Numbered from the stretch's first letter, positions 37,523-47,451 are shown. The stretch: DNA of 64,000 nt from Methanococcoides alaskense (GCF_027594145.1 NZ_JAQFFK010000002.1:1-64000), one strand, 5' to 3'. The notes: a model not told the origin generated them from the sequence alone. Numbers and translations are program-made.

Positions 37523-37921
37523 CAGAGATCACCACACTGCGCTTTCATCCAATTGTGAAGTTTTTTAAATGCATACCCCCTGCCAGAGTCACAATGTTCC
37601 TCCTCTGGCCGATGCTGGGCTGAGGGTTCCCTAAAGGGAACAATTATGGGAGTTTCCGGGATCATTTGTTGCATATTACCACGCTCTCTTATGTGCCTGA
37701 TTTTTCGTATGGGTTCTCGTTGCCAAGCTTTTCGGGTGGCTGGTCCTTGGAGTTATGTTCGTGCGCTACTGATGGACCCTGTGGGCCAGATAATCGTTAT
37801 TCTGTATGTTGGACTGTCTGTGTTTGTGGCCGATCCTGGCCAGTGTGCTCTGTGATCTGTAATATGTGCTTATTTGGATCTGGGTATTGGCAGTATTGTA
37901 ATATTATCAGTAGTCCAGATA
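37523..37921. other. T+G-rich spacer without a recognisable gene
   Basis: These 400 bases separate two minus-strand genes. The plus strand is markedly T+G-rich from about 37640 to 37870, which produces open frames full of Cys, Trp and Val that look accidental. One of them (37666-38082) runs into the neighbouring gene on the opposite strand, which argues against it. No terminator or promoter stands out apart from AT-rich sequence near 37560. Confidence 0.35.
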
Positions 37922-39466
37922 TTACTGCTGGGACAGGCGGCTGCCTTGTCGCATATCCTTGTCCGACTCTTGCATATCGAATAACATCGCAAACAGGAGG
38001 AATTGCATACCTGAAAGGAATATTAGTGCATCCAGCAGAACATAGTTCATGTGGACTGCGATCCCACTCAGGGTTGCAATGACAATGGAAAAGCTAAAGA
38101 CCACTCCAAAAGGTATCAGGATCATCGATAGGAGATAGAACAATACCAGAGGATGGAAGCTCATCACTACGTATTTTGTCTTAAGTCTCCAGAGGAAGCT
38201 CCTGAACAGCATCGAAGACACCTTCAACATGTACGGACTGTACTTGATAGTGGATTTTTCCTCGCCATATCTGGAAGGCATGGTTATGTCCATGGTCCTG
38301 AAACCAAAGGTATTCAGCCTCACAAGCATATGATTGCAATAACCATAATAAGTGTAAACCTCATCAAGTCCAATACCAATAAGGGCTTCTTTTGAGATAG
38401 CTGTGTAACCGTTCTGAGGGTCCATTATGCGCCAGTAGCCACTGCCGATCTTAGTCAGAATGGTCAGCACTGCATTACCGACCTTACGCCATCTGCTCAT
38501 CCCTACGTGGTATTCTATGTCCAGCAGGCGATTGCCTTTCGTATAATCTGCCTTTTTCTCTATGATAGGGATGATCAATTTGTACAACTGATCAGGGTTC
38601 ATCTGGTTGTCACCAGCCATCACAGCCACAATATCCATATCATCCCTCAATGCTGTCTTGTAGCCATCGATAAGTGCAGCACCCACGCCTTTGTTGGTCT
38701 CATGTGTTTTCACGAACACCCTCGGGTCGTTAAGGGTTTCGATGACCTTTGCAGTATCATCAGTGCTCGCATCATTGATCACATAGATACGTTCAACATA
38801 CTGGGGAATACCCTCAACGGTAGGTTTGATAAGCTTCTCTTCATTGTATGCAGGCACGATCACCCCTATGCGTTTGCTTGCCAACAGGTCTCTCCTGACC
38901 GGATCAATTATCTTAACAGGCACTTCAAATACCCTAAAACCGGCAATTATAGCATCATCTATCAACTCACTCTCAATGGCATGATCGCTCTTTATGAACT
39001 TTAAAACATCGAACGTCTTTGAAGAATAAGCACGGAAGCCACTGTCCTTGGTTAGATGAGCACCGTTTGTAGCCTCCACGTCCTCGGGAGTACTATTAAT
39101 GACAATGTCTGGTGAAGTAACATAATCACCATTCACAACATCTGCATATTCTGAAAGTACAGGCTTCAATATTGAGGGGATATCATCAGGATTGTGAAAA
39201 CCATTCGCATAGATGGTCACAAGCACATCAGAATCTAGTTTCTTCGCTTCTTCAAAAGCCGTTGCCAGTGCAGCAGCCTTGCCCAGATTCTTCCCGTGCC
39301 TGATCACCTGTGCACCCATATTAGTAGCAATATAAGCAGTAGCATCGCTACTACCATCATCAACAAGAATTACATGATCAACATAGAGCTTCGTCCTTTT
39401 AATGATATTCTTGATATAGACCTCAGCATTATATGCAGGAATGGCTGCCACTACGGTCATTGCCAT
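37922..39466 (-). CDS. Double-domain GT2 glycosyltransferase with C-terminal membrane helices
   Basis: The 514-residue protein has two tandem GT-A domains of the DPM1 type. The first (about 1-190) has PAYN and LVDDGSSD at 34-41, but the usual DADGQ acid cluster reads IYANG at 85-89. The second (about 198-400) has PAYNEE, NDASTD at 231-236 and AGDNQMNPD at 284-292, and also MDPQNGY near 348-354. Two hydrophobic helices follow at about 438-465 and 472-497. The second domain most likely transfers a sugar to a polyprenyl phosphate, while the first may be regulatory or inactive. It is transcribed away from the gene at 39877. Confidence 0.85.
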   Translation of the reverse strand: MAMTVVAAIPAYNAEVYIKNIIKRTKLYVDHVILVDDGSSDATAYIATNMGAQVIRHGKNLGKAAALATAFEEAKKLDSDVLVTIYANGFHNPDDIPSILKPVLSEYADVVNGDYVTSPDIVINSTPEDVEATNGAHLTKDSGFRAYSSKTFDVLKFIKSDHAIESELIDDAIIAGFRVFEVPVKIIDPVRRDLLASKRIGVIVPAYNEEKLIKPTVEGIPQYVERIYVINDASTDDTAKVIETLNDPRVFVKTHETNKGVGAALIDGYKTALRDDMDIVAVMAGDNQMNPDQLYKLIIPIIEKKADYTKGNRLLDIEYHVGMSRWRKVGNAVLTILTKIGSGYWRIMDPQNGYTAISKEALIGIGLDEVYTYYGYCNHMLVRLNTFGFRTMDITMPSRYGEEKSTIKYSPYMLKVSSMLFRSFLWRLKTKYVVMSFHPLVLFYLLSMILIPFGVVFSFSIVIATLSGIAVHMNYVLLDALIFLSGMQFLLFAMLFDMQESDKDMRQGSRLSQQ

Positions 39467-39876
39467 ACCTCAGGCTCTTTTTTTGAATACGTATGAATTA
39501 TAATTAGATCAGTGAATACAAATAGAGACATCCCCAGATCACCCCGCCACTATAGATATATAAAATTCAATATACATAAACATATCTACCAATTACAAGA
39601 ACACAGTTATATCATTAAATAAAAATAATGCCGCTTAATAACGATTATAAGATACACGAACCCAATACATGAACTACGCATGAACACAAACTCTTATATA
39701 TAATTTATTAGAAGTAAATTCGCCATATAAGATATGCTAAAATTATATAACTAATAATATATAATGTGAAAAAAGGCCAGTGTCTAAATAGAACCCATAT
39801 ACCCACCATTATAAACAAAGATACACATCCAACAAAAAAAGACACGATTTTATATCAGTCCATCATACAATAATTC
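39467..39876. promoter_or_regulatory. AT-rich divergent promoter region
   Basis: No gene is seen in 410 very AT-rich bases. Several TATA-like stretches occur (for example 39694-39704 and 39756-39762). One near 39847-39855 is about 25 bases before the ATG at 39877, fitting a leaderless transcript of that gene. Confidence 0.4.
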
Positions 39877-40209
39877 ATGGGACGAGAATTTTCAGACAAA
39901 GATAAAGAGATCTTTAACAAGCTTGCACCTGAGAACGGCGGTACGCACATGTCTCCCATGGGACATCCTTATCCGTTCATTTTGAGACCGATATCTCACA
40001 AGTTCGTAGAGGACTCTGATGATTTCAGGGAGCGGCTTGAAAGACTTACCGGAGAAGAACTTGAGTACCTCGTAGGTCTCGCCCTGAAAGGGGAAGAGGA
40101 CATAAGGTCCCTTGAGGATGAGGACGTGGACACGTTCTTCAAGCTTGTGGAAGAAAAGGTCTCAAAGGATCGGGCAAAAGAGCTGCGTCTCCATCTGGGG
40201 ATGGCATGA
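39877..40209 (+). CDS. Conserved hypothetical protein (110 residues)
   Basis: A charged, soluble protein with no known motif. The N-terminal half has GGTHMSPMGHPYPFILRPISHKF and the C-terminal half is helical and acidic (LERLTGEELEYLVGLALKGEED). The stop overlaps the start of the TIM-barrel gene by four bases (ATGA), so the two are surely coexpressed and possibly functional partners. A TATA-like stretch 25 bases upstream supports this start. Function unknown. Confidence 0.75.
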   Translation: MGREFSDKDKEIFNKLAPENGGTHMSPMGHPYPFILRPISHKFVEDSDDFRERLERLTGEELEYLVGLALKGEEDIRSLEDEDVDTFFKLVEEKVSKDRAKELRLHLGMA

Positions 40210-41033
40210 AGCAACTGCTCTTCGGGACGGCAGGGGCTCCCCTAAGCTCAAAGAAGAAAGGCTCCATTGAGGGCATCAGGCGTATAGCCGAGCTTGGTCT
40301 TGACTGCATGGAACTGGAGTTCGTGCGAGGGGTTCGCATGAAAGAAGAGACCGCTGCAAATGTCCGGCAGGCCGCCGAGGAAGAGAACGTGGCCCTCAGT
40401 GTGCACGCACCTTATTACATCAACCTCAACTCTGCCGAAGAAGAGAAGATCGAGGCCAGTATTGAGCGTATATATCAGTCAGCACGCATCGGTGCCCTCT
40501 GCGGAGCGTCATCCATTGTATTCCATCCTGCCTACTATCTGGGCCAGAGCAGCGAAAAGGTAATGGAGAAGGTCAACGGGCTGCTCGAAGGTCTTACTTC
40601 AAGGCTGACTGACGAGGGCATCGATGTGGTGCTTCGCCCGGAGACCACCGGCAAAGCGACACAGTTCGGCAGTCTGGAGGAGACCCTGATGATGGCCACG
40701 GATATAGAGGGAGTAATGCCCTGTATAGACTTCTCCCATCTGCACGCACGCAGCTGCGGAGAGTATAATACAATGGAAGAGTTTAGAAGCGTCCTTGAAA
40801 GCGTGGAAAATGCACTCGGAAGGGATGGGCTGGATAACATGCACTGCCATGTCTCCGGTATAGCCTATGGAGAGAAGGGGGAAAAGAACCATCTGGTGCT
40901 TCAGGAGTCAGACCTTAACTATAGTGACATGATGACAGCATTTCGTGAATTCCACATAAAGGGACTTGTCATATGCGAAAGCCCGAACCTTGAAGATGAT
41001 GCCCTTCTTTTGAAAAAGACCTTCTCGAACTAA
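40206..41033 (+). CDS. Endonuclease IV-like TIM-barrel protein (AP endonuclease 2 superfamily)
   Basis: Product of 275 residues with the barrel and metal ligands of endonuclease IV/xylose isomerase-like proteins. SVHAPYYINL lies near 78-87, VFHPAYY near 102-108, RPETTGK near 140-146, CIDFSHLHAR near 178-187, MHCHVSGI near 213-220 and the final CESPN near 256-260. These positions correspond to the His/Glu/Asp zinc ligands of Nfo. It probably cleaves DNA at abasic sites, but sugar-isomerase-like members also exist in archaea. The overlapping upstream hypothetical gene may modulate it. Confidence 0.78.
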   Translation: MKQLLFGTAGAPLSSKKKGSIEGIRRIAELGLDCMELEFVRGVRMKEETAANVRQAAEEENVALSVHAPYYINLNSAEEEKIEASIERIYQSARIGALCGASSIVFHPAYYLGQSSEKVMEKVNGLLEGLTSRLTDEGIDVVLRPETTGKATQFGSLEETLMMATDIEGVMPCIDFSHLHARSCGEYNTMEEFRSVLESVENALGRDGLDNMHCHVSGIAYGEKGEKNHLVLQESDLNYSDMMTAFREFHIKGLVICESPNLEDDALLLKKTFSN

Positions 41034-41304
41034 GATCCATAGGAACGGTAACGAAAGGACGAGATGGGTCCTTATGGAAATTTAAAGAACTTTCAGTCGA
41101 AACCAGTATTTACTAACAGAACAACAATCTAAAGATCAGACGATAATATTAATCGGATTATTTCTGCTGGCCAGAAGGAAAAAGAACAACTGATGAATGG
41201 AAGAGATCATTATGATCTCTTTTATTCAAAAATATATACAGAATTTCAAAAGCTATATATAACACACAATAATTTATTCAATTGCTCCAAGGAGACGATA
41301 TGGA

Positions 41305-41556
41305 ATGCTTACGAGCATAATTTCAACTACAAGAACAGCAGCATCTACGGCATTGTCAATGATAACGGACATAGGGTTGTCTGAGTATGGTGTACTTGTA
41401 GTGATAGCACTTATAATCTTACTCTATGCAAAAGAGATACTATCAGCATCGAAGTACTGGAATAAATCGGTTCGTGCATATCTCAACGGGATCATGATCC
41501 CACTGTTGATCGCTTTTGCATGGATCATTACATTAAAAGTTATAGAGATCATCTGA
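41305..41556 (+). CDS. Small membrane protein (83 residues)
   Basis: Two predicted membrane helices (VLVVIALIILLYAKEIL and IMIPLLIAFAWIITLKVIEI) are separated by a short basic loop with a Trp-Asn pair. AAGGAG at 41289-41294 lies about ten bases before the ATG and supports it as a real gene. It is convergent with the DUF1616 gene seven bases downstream. Placed among cell-surface genes, it may belong to that group. Function unknown. Confidence 0.65.
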   Translation: MLTSIISTTRTAASTALSMITDIGLSEYGVLVVIALIILLYAKEILSASKYWNKSVRAYLNGIMIPLLIAFAWIITLKVIEII

Positions 41557-41563
41557 ACCCATA

Positions 41564-42448
41564 TTAGCCCTCCATCACATCGATCCAGAGGTGGAGATCC
41601 CTATATGGAACTGTCATATTGCCATTTTTATAGAGCAAAAACTGTAACTTCATGTCCTCTCCGACACTCTCCGGCGTAAATGATAGCTCCCCTTCCCAGG
41701 TCTCATTGTGTCCAAGGGTCAGGTAAAGCCGTTCATGCTCCACAGAGGATGAATCGTTCTCAAGCAATAGCTCCAGGGAATAATCAGTGATCTCATACTC
41801 ATGGTTCACAACACCAACGAGCACATTGCCACTTTGCCCCAAAGTAAAATTCGTAGGATAGCCATCAGCCATACCATCCATACCAAGGATATAGAACTCG
41901 GTGAACTTCTCACCCTCCTTTGGCGTCACCACCACATAAGCAAGGGTCACTATCGAAGCGAGTATGGACAGGACAAGGATGATAGAAAGGATCCTGTCAA
42001 GCCTGTTGTCCGGCTTTTTTGACAATTCTTCCCTCAAAGAAAGATAGGCAGCACTAAACGGAACGCTGAACTCCTCATCCTCTGGCAAGACACGCCTTCT
42101 AAGCACTGCCACCACGCACATTACAACAGTAAAAAATGACAGAGACACCAGAATGGGTAACAATCTGATCCCCCACGGAGTATAATTAAGGCCAAGCCCG
42201 ATAAGAGGTACCACTGCAATGCTCAGACCAAAACTAAGTGCCACCCTCTCGATCCCGTCGAGATCATCCTTCTTTGGGAAAAGAGCTGCAATGAGTGCAT
42301 ATCCCGGCAGGAAAAGAACCATGGGCAAGCCCAGGATCGTACGTATAGGAGTGTCGCTCAAGAAAGGAAGCAGTATGAACACACAGGTAAGTGATACCAG
42401 TGCAACAACGATCACGATATCAGAGGGAACATTATTCTTATCAGACAT
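41564..42448 (-). CDS. DUF1616 family membrane protein
   Basis: The 294-residue protein has four to five N-terminal hydrophobic helices (about 8-110, and one at 152-172). The family segment LPMVLFLPGYALIAALFPKKDDLDGIERVALSFGLSIA is followed by an extracytoplasmic C-terminal beta domain of about 115 residues. DUF1616 proteins are common in archaea near S-layer, glycosylation and archaeosortase genes. Their biochemical role is unknown. It is divergent from the PGF-pre-PGF gene, with a strong AT-rich inverted repeat between them. Confidence 0.82.
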   Translation of the reverse strand: MSDKNNVPSDIVIVVALVSLTCVFILLPFLSDTPIRTILGLPMVLFLPGYALIAALFPKKDDLDGIERVALSFGLSIAVVPLIGLGLNYTPWGIRLLPILVSLSFFTVVMCVVAVLRRRVLPEDEEFSVPFSAAYLSLREELSKKPDNRLDRILSIILVLSILASIVTLAYVVVTPKEGEKFTEFYILGMDGMADGYPTNFTLGQSGNVLVGVVNHEYEITDYSLELLLENDSSSVEHERLYLTLGHNETWEGELSFTPESVGEDMKLQFLLYKNGNMTVPYRDLHLWIDVMEG

Positions 42449-42540
42449 CTCAATTTCTCTTTAATATTAATTATAAATACCCTACATTTTGTTCATGATT
42501 TATAAACATGTTTAGAGGACATATTACAGTATGTTATATA

Positions 42541-42589
42541 TAAAATATATATAAAATTATACCACAATATAAATTTTATATATATTTTA
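42541..42589. repeat. Perfect 18-base inverted repeat in a divergent promoter
   Basis: TAAAATATATATAAAATT (42541-42558) is repeated in inverted orientation at 42572-42589 around a 13-base loop. It lies between the DUF1616 gene (minus) and the PGF-pre-PGF gene (plus). It is entirely A+T, so it may be a promoter pair, a regulator site or a structural element. Confidence 0.6.
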
Positions 42590-42730
42590 ACAGATACCGG
42601 AAATCCTTAAGTATAGTGTAACAAACTCAAAGAAGAGAGATATGCTCAAAAATATTATTAAAAGTAAAATATATAGAACATTCCCTGCAACGTTCAACAA
42701 CGCTTATAAAATTATCAACTGGTGGTACAT

Positions 42731-44033
42731 ATGACCAAGAAAACAAAAATATGCTTACTTGTATGCATCACACTAAGCCTTTTCCTATTGATCCCTTCCG
42801 CAGGTGCTTATGAGATAACGCCCATAAACCCGACAGTTGGCGAAGAGATCATAGTGACCGGAAACTCACCAACAAGCTCGGTACCTGCAAAAATAGTTTT
42901 CACTAAAACCGTCCCGGTCGAAGATGGGGAATATCTATATTATGTTGGCAAGGTTGCCATCCCTGAAGGCCCGAACAAATTCATTGTAGAAGCAAGCAAT
43001 GTTGAGGACCTGGAGGTCAAAACAAAGCTCATGTTCTGGCTTACAGCAGGCCACCCCTCTGCAACCGACGGAAAAGCCTCCTATTCAATGTCTAACGTTC
43101 CCAAAGGGTCATTACTCCATAAAACTAACAGGCATAGCCCAGCCTGATGAAACGGCCGTTGATATGAAGATCACCGCAACAAGCGAGATCCCGGTAAAGG
43201 AAGAACGTTACGAATTCAAGTACTCGACCAGTTCCATGCCAGAGGGGGATTTCACACTGACCGTCGATGGCGAAACAAAGATCATACAATTGAACCCCTC
43301 ATCCAATGAAGCAGAACCCTCAAGCGACAGATCAAGTTCAGGTGGTAGCTCCGCCGGAAGCAGTGCCGGAACAAGTCCTGACAAAGACGCAAAAAACGTC
43401 CTGACAACCGATTTTGCGAACCTGAGAGTAACTAGTGGAACACCTGTAGAACATCATTTTGAACGAACTGCGAACCCTGTTACATACATAAAGTTCACAT
43501 CCGGCGTAACAGCCAATAGTGTACCCGTCACCATAGAGGTCCTTAAACAAACATCAGAACTTGTAAAAGAAACACCTGAAGGAACCATTTACAAGAACCT
43601 GAACATATGGGTAGGCTATGCAGGATTCGCGGTCCCAAAGAACATAAAGGACGCAATACTGGAGTTCAATGTAAATACTGCATGGTTTGAAGAGAACAAC
43701 ATCGACCCTCAAAAGGTCTTCATGAAGCATTACAACTCTGAAACCGATAAATGGGAAAACGTCCCGACGACATATATTGAGACACTTGAAGGTATTGCCT
43801 ACTATCAGGCAGAACCGGACTCGTTCTCACCCTTTGCTATCGTAGGGATGGAGAACAAGGACACCCAGAAGAGCATTTATGACCTCGACACAGAGACAGA
43901 GCATTCGTATCAGGAGAACTCAAGCTCGATCAAACGAACGATGTTCAATTCTAATTTGATCACCCTTATCACAGGAGTGGTAATTATGGCAGGAACATTT
44001 GTGTTCTACAGAAAGAGACAGAACAAAGAGTGA
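42731..44033 (+). pseudogene. PGF-pre-PGF domain surface protein, interrupted by one frameshift
   Basis: The first frame (42731-43147) has a signal peptide (KICLLVCITLSLFLLIPSAGA region) and a beta-sandwich domain. At about 43106-43112 (CCCAAAGGGTC) homology passes to the +1 frame, which continues SIKLTGIAQPDETAVDMKIT to 44033. The second part has a Ser/Gly-rich linker, the PGF-pre-PGF domain (IWVGYAGFAVPKNIKDAILEF, WFEENNIDPQKVF) and a C-terminal membrane helix with basic tail. No PGF-CTERM motif is seen. ATG 42731 with GGTGGT just before it is preferred over GTG 42722. Everything except one base is intact, so the lesion is recent, a sequencing error or a recoding site. Confidence 0.75.
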
Positions 44034-44053
44034 ATCCCACTCTTTGACTTTTT
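44024..44053 (+). terminator. Hairpin terminator after the PGF-pre-PGF gene
   Basis: CAAAGAGTG at 44024-44032 pairs perfectly with CACTCTTTG at 44038-44046 around a five-base loop and is followed by ACTTTTT. The left arm overlaps the stop codon. Shape and T-run fit a transcription terminator. Confidence 0.6.
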
Positions 44054-44253
44054 CCACATAATAATTATTGTATCGATACTAATTCTACATATAGCCCAAA
44101 TGCACTGATCGTTAAGGGCATGCCAGAGAACAATATAATTGAAAATATTTGCTTTCAGAACATTAAATGCATACACTAAAAGTCAAGTCCGCAGAACCTG
44201 GAAAAGAAAAATCACTTAATGAAATGATGATAAAAAAGGAAAAGAGAAAGGGA

Positions 44254-45642
44254 TCACTCATCCCTTCTTCTCATTGTCAGGAACATCAGTCCCATAATTG
44301 CCATCACAGGCAGTGCTATGGTAGGAAATTCAGGGATCTCCTCACTAACGATCCATTTCTTTGAAACTTCATTTGAGAGAACTAGTGCCTGCTTTGAATT
44401 AACGAAGCTAGCTACAATTACATCCGTACCAACCGCCTGACTGGTGAAACTAAATAAAGCATCTCCATTCACATCGGCCAGGACATCAGCAGTAGTACCT
44501 GCATTAGGACCTGAAGTGATCTCAAAGTGGACCATTGTGCCAGTTATTGCAGCACCATTATCATCCTGAACAGTCGCAGTAACTTCGTGGGATTCACCAA
44601 GATTGTTTATTGCAGAATCCGGGGAAAGTAAGATGCCTTCACCAACAATAGCATTTGTAGAACCCATAAAGAAAGCTGCGAAATAGATATTATCATCATT
44701 GGAAGGGTTCTGTGTAAAGACGTTGATGCCAGTATCGCCATCATTAACGAATGGGATGAGATCATACAACTCATCATCGCTGCGGGAATTTCCCGGAGGA
44801 GCGTTTGGGTCAGCAGGATTTGCATTGCTATCATCCAGACCACCAACAGTTATCAAACCGCCATTGTAATCCGTACCATCATCATATCCACCTGCAGAAG
44901 AAGTCAGGCGCAGTCCATTGACATTTACAAGGCTGTACTGGTTACTAGGCTGGAACCCAAAAGAGATTCCAAGGCTCATATCCAAAGCAAAGTTAGGATC
45001 GGTCTTGTCTACAGGCTCTGCAAGCGTAATGTTGAACGAATCACCTGTGATACTTTGAGCACCGAACAATAGAACAACAGTATTATCCTCTACTTTATTG
45101 GGATCATCAAATATCACTGCAAGAATATTTCCCTCAACATTAAGTACATCTGATTCTTGAATCGGAATTGAGATCCTCCCTGCAGGAGCTGCGTCAACAA
45201 TTGGTTTGACAATGTTGGTCACATCTGCACGATGATTGTGTGGAGCACCAGAATAAGTTCCCATGACAACATCATCCCAATTGACCGGAATACCTGCAAG
45301 TGTTACACCACCATCAGGAATTTCGACACCACTCCACAGACTTGCAGTCAATAGATATGCTGATCTGACCGTTGCATTAGCAGGTTTTTCGACATCAATT
45401 GATCCAACGGGAGTTAAGTGATCCCCATGACCATCAATGGAAAGGCTAATTTTGCCAGTCTCCGTCACAAATGGTGCCAGTGAAGTTGGAGCAACAGACA
45501 TTACTGAGTTCATTACAGGACCCGAAGGGTTTTCAACAGCTGTACCTTGTTCAACCACAGTAGCACCTGCAGATGATATCGAAAGAATCATCAACAGACT
45601 TAGTAGAACAACAAATGTTTTACTTAGAGTTTTATTTTTCAC
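44254..45642 (-). CDS. PEF-CTERM surface protein
   Basis: The 462-residue protein has a signal peptide (about 1-27) and a beta-rich domain (about 55-330). The latter includes VRSAYLLTASLWSGVEI and VNVNGLRLTSSAGGYDDGTDYNGGLI, resembling archaeal DUF3344-like cell-surface modules. A bacterial-Ig-like repeat follows at about 340-425 (HEVTATVQDDNGAAITGTMVHFEI). The C-terminus IPEFPTIALPVMAIMGLMFLTMRRRDE is a PEF-CTERM signal recognised by an archaeosortase, so it is probably processed and lipid-anchored. The archaeosortase is not in this window. Confidence 0.82.
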   Translation of the reverse strand: MKNKTLSKTFVVLLSLLMILSISSAGATVVEQGTAVENPSGPVMNSVMSVAPTSLAPFVTETGKISLSIDGHGDHLTPVGSIDVEKPANATVRSAYLLTASLWSGVEIPDGGVTLAGIPVNWDDVVMGTYSGAPHNHRADVTNIVKPIVDAAPAGRISIPIQESDVLNVEGNILAVIFDDPNKVEDNTVVLLFGAQSITGDSFNITLAEPVDKTDPNFALDMSLGISFGFQPSNQYSLVNVNGLRLTSSAGGYDDGTDYNGGLITVGGLDDSNANPADPNAPPGNSRSDDELYDLIPFVNDGDTGINVFTQNPSNDDNIYFAAFFMGSTNAIVGEGILLSPDSAINNLGESHEVTATVQDDNGAAITGTMVHFEITSGPNAGTTADVLADVNGDALFSFTSQAVGTDVIVASFVNSKQALVLSNEVSKKWIVSEEIPEFPTIALPVMAIMGLMFLTMRRRDE

Positions 45643-45906
45643 GGAATACCACCTAATTAGTAAATATTATAGTAGTTTAAAGTATATGACAACAAATATA
45701 TTAACTTGCCCCAAAATGTAAGTAAGTTGTTATAATGATAATGATGTTGCAGCATGCGGAAAAAGTTGTAATGTAAAGTTATTGTGCAAGGGCCAAAGGA
45801 TCATAAATGAAGATACTAAATAAAAAAAAGTTCATAAAAAGAAGTTGGTTAAGATATTTGCACTTAACAATAAAAGCCAAATATCACAAACCTGCAAATA
45901 ATAAGA

Positions 45907-46476
45907 TCAATAGTCTTCACAAACCTTAAAGAAGTTCATAAACAGTTCCTCACCCTTATCTGTATGAGCAACCTCAGGATGCCACTGCACTCCATAAATA
46001 GGCCTCTCCTCATGACGCATCGCTTCGATCTCACAAACATCTGAACGGGCAAGGTGAATGAACTCATCAGGAAGCACTGTAACTTCATCAGCATGTGAAG
46101 CCCATACAGATGTTCTGGGCCCAAGTCCTTTTAGTATATCATCCTCTTCGATCACTTCAACATCAATAGCTGCATAGCCACCAAGTTTCCCTGCACTGGT
46201 ATGCCCACCAAATGTCTGGGCTATAAGCTGGTGTCCGAGGCATATACCAAGAATAGGAATGTCGATGCTTTCCACATATTCCTCACACAGCCCAACACGC
46301 TCCATGGAAGGACCACCACTGAGAATGATGCCATCCGGCTCTTCATCAAGGATATCCTCTACGGAAGTGGTGTTATCCACGATCTTCGTATCCATATCAA
46401 GGTCACGCACCGTACGATGAATAAGGTGACAGAACTGGCCATAGTTGTTGATAACAAGGATCTTTAACTCTTTCAT
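45907..46476 (-). CDS. guaAA: GMP synthase subunit A (glutamine amidotransferase)
   Basis: Class I glutamine amidotransferase of 189 residues forming the ammonia-producing half of the two-subunit archaeal GMP synthase. The nucleophile is Cys79 in LGICLGHQ, and the triad His166 and Glu168 are in [14 protein letters not shown] near 52-57 forms the oxyanion region. ATG 46476 is preceded by GGTGTGATC, and an upstream ATG at 46557 would add 27 atypical residues. A minus-strand TATA box lies near 46519-46529. The ATP pyrophosphatase subunit is not in the window. It is divergent from the aromatic operon. Confidence 0.9.
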   Translation of the reverse strand: MKELKILVINNYGQFCHLIHRTVRDLDMDTKIVDNTTSVEDILDEEPDGIILSGGPSMERVGLCEEYVESIDIPILGICLGHQLIAQTFGGHTSAGKLGGYAAIDVEVIEEDDILKGLGPRTSVWASHADEVTVLPDEFIHLARSDVCEIEAMRHEERPIYGVQWHPEVAHTDKGEELFMNFFKVCEDY

Positions 46477-46565
46477 GATGATCACACCGGTAAGGTCGAT
46501 ACTCGAAATATTGATGAATCTATATATAAGACTATTCCACATTTCAAAAGGAAACAAATAACAAA

Positions 46566-46608
46566 GTTTAAATATTAATCCGTGCTACTATGTCACATAG
46601 TAACACGG
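46566..46608 (+). promoter_or_regulatory. Promoter and 29-bp palindromic operator of the aromatic operon
   Basis: A TATA-like stretch TTTAAATATTA (46567-46577) is followed three bases later by a near-perfect palindrome at 46580-46608. CCGTG and CACGG form the outer arms, TACTATGT and ACATAGTA the inner arms, with single-base centre and one mismatched pair. Transcription would start inside or just after the palindrome, the usual place for a repressor site in archaea. The operon start codon is at 46654. Regulator identity is unknown; an aromatic-amino-acid-responsive repressor is the natural guess. Confidence 0.65.
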
Positions 46609-46653
46609 CGAAGATACATACCGATATTAACCAAATAACAGAGAGTGATATAT

Positions 46654-47451
46654 ATGGCAGAGATAGGAAAAAGGATACGAATTGAAAGAATTATGCACAG
46701 AGACAGCAGGAACATGGTCATCATCCCAATGGACCACGGTTTGTCCGATGGGCCTATCAGAGGAGTGATAGACATCGCAGATTCCATCAATAAAGTAGCT
46801 GAAGGCGGAGCTAATGCCATCCTAATGCAAAAAGGAATGGTCTACCATGGTCACAGGGGATACGGCCACGATGTAGGTCTCATAGTCCACATGAGTGCAT
46901 CCACATCCCTTGGACCTGACCCCAATGACAAAGTCCTCGTCTGCAAGGTAGAGGAAGCAATGAAAATGGGCGCTGATGCAGTTTCCATCCATGTGAACAT
47001 CGGATCAGAAACAGAAGCAGAACAGCTCAAGAAGCTCGGATCCGTTGCAGAACAATGTGACGTATGGGGCATACCTCTGCTCTCAATGATGTACCCCAGA
47101 GGAAAGAATATAACAGATCCTCATGACCCACAGATGGTAGCTCATGCAGCAAGAGTAGGTGCAGAGCTAGGTTCCGATGTAATCAAGACGGTCTACACCG
47201 GAGATGTGGACAGTTTCAGAGAAGTCGTCGATGGTTGTCCCGTACCGGTTGTCATTGCAGGCGGACCAAAAACAGAGACCGACCAGGAATTCCTGGAAAT
47301 GATCAGCGGAGCCATGGAAGCAGGCGCAAGAGGAGTTGCGATCGGCAGGAATGTGTTCCAGCACCCTGACCCCATAAAGATGACAAGAGCTATCACGCAG
47401 ATCGTCCACCACAAGATAAGTGTCGAAGAGGCACTACAAACACTTAAATGA
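46654..47451 (+). CDS. 2-amino-3,7-dideoxy-D-threo-hept-6-ulosonate synthase (ADH synthase)
   Basis: Class I aldolase-type TIM barrel of 265 residues (AroA' type) catalysing the first step of archaeal aromatic biosynthesis from aspartate semialdehyde and a deoxyketohexose phosphate. [12 protein letters not shown] is near 23-34. The Schiff-base Lys is in [10 protein letters not shown] near 175-184, and VIAGGPK near 200-206 forms the phosphate site with [11 protein letters not shown] 46654 is preferred over GTG 46645 because GAGTGAT lies upstream. The next gene encodes its pathway partner. Confidence 0.9.
   Translation: MAEIGKRIRIERIMHRDSRNMVIIPMDHGLSDGPIRGVIDIADSINKVAEGGANAILMQKGMVYHGHRGYGHDVGLIVHMSASTSLGPDPNDKVLVCKVEEAMKMGADAVSIHVNIGSETEAEQLKKLGSVAEQCDVWGIPLLSMMYPRGKNITDPHDPQMVAHAARVGAELGSDVIKTVYTGDVDSFREVVDGCPVPVVIAGGPKTETDQEFLEMISGAMEAGARGVAIGRNVFQHPDPIKMTRAITQIVHHKISVEEALQTLK

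Noticed and set aside
37666-38082. 138-codon Cys/Trp-rich open frame on the plus strand
   Set aside because: It runs more than 150 bases into the opposite strand of a clear GT2 gene and looks like a product of T+G-rich sequence. There is no ribosome site or family resemblance.
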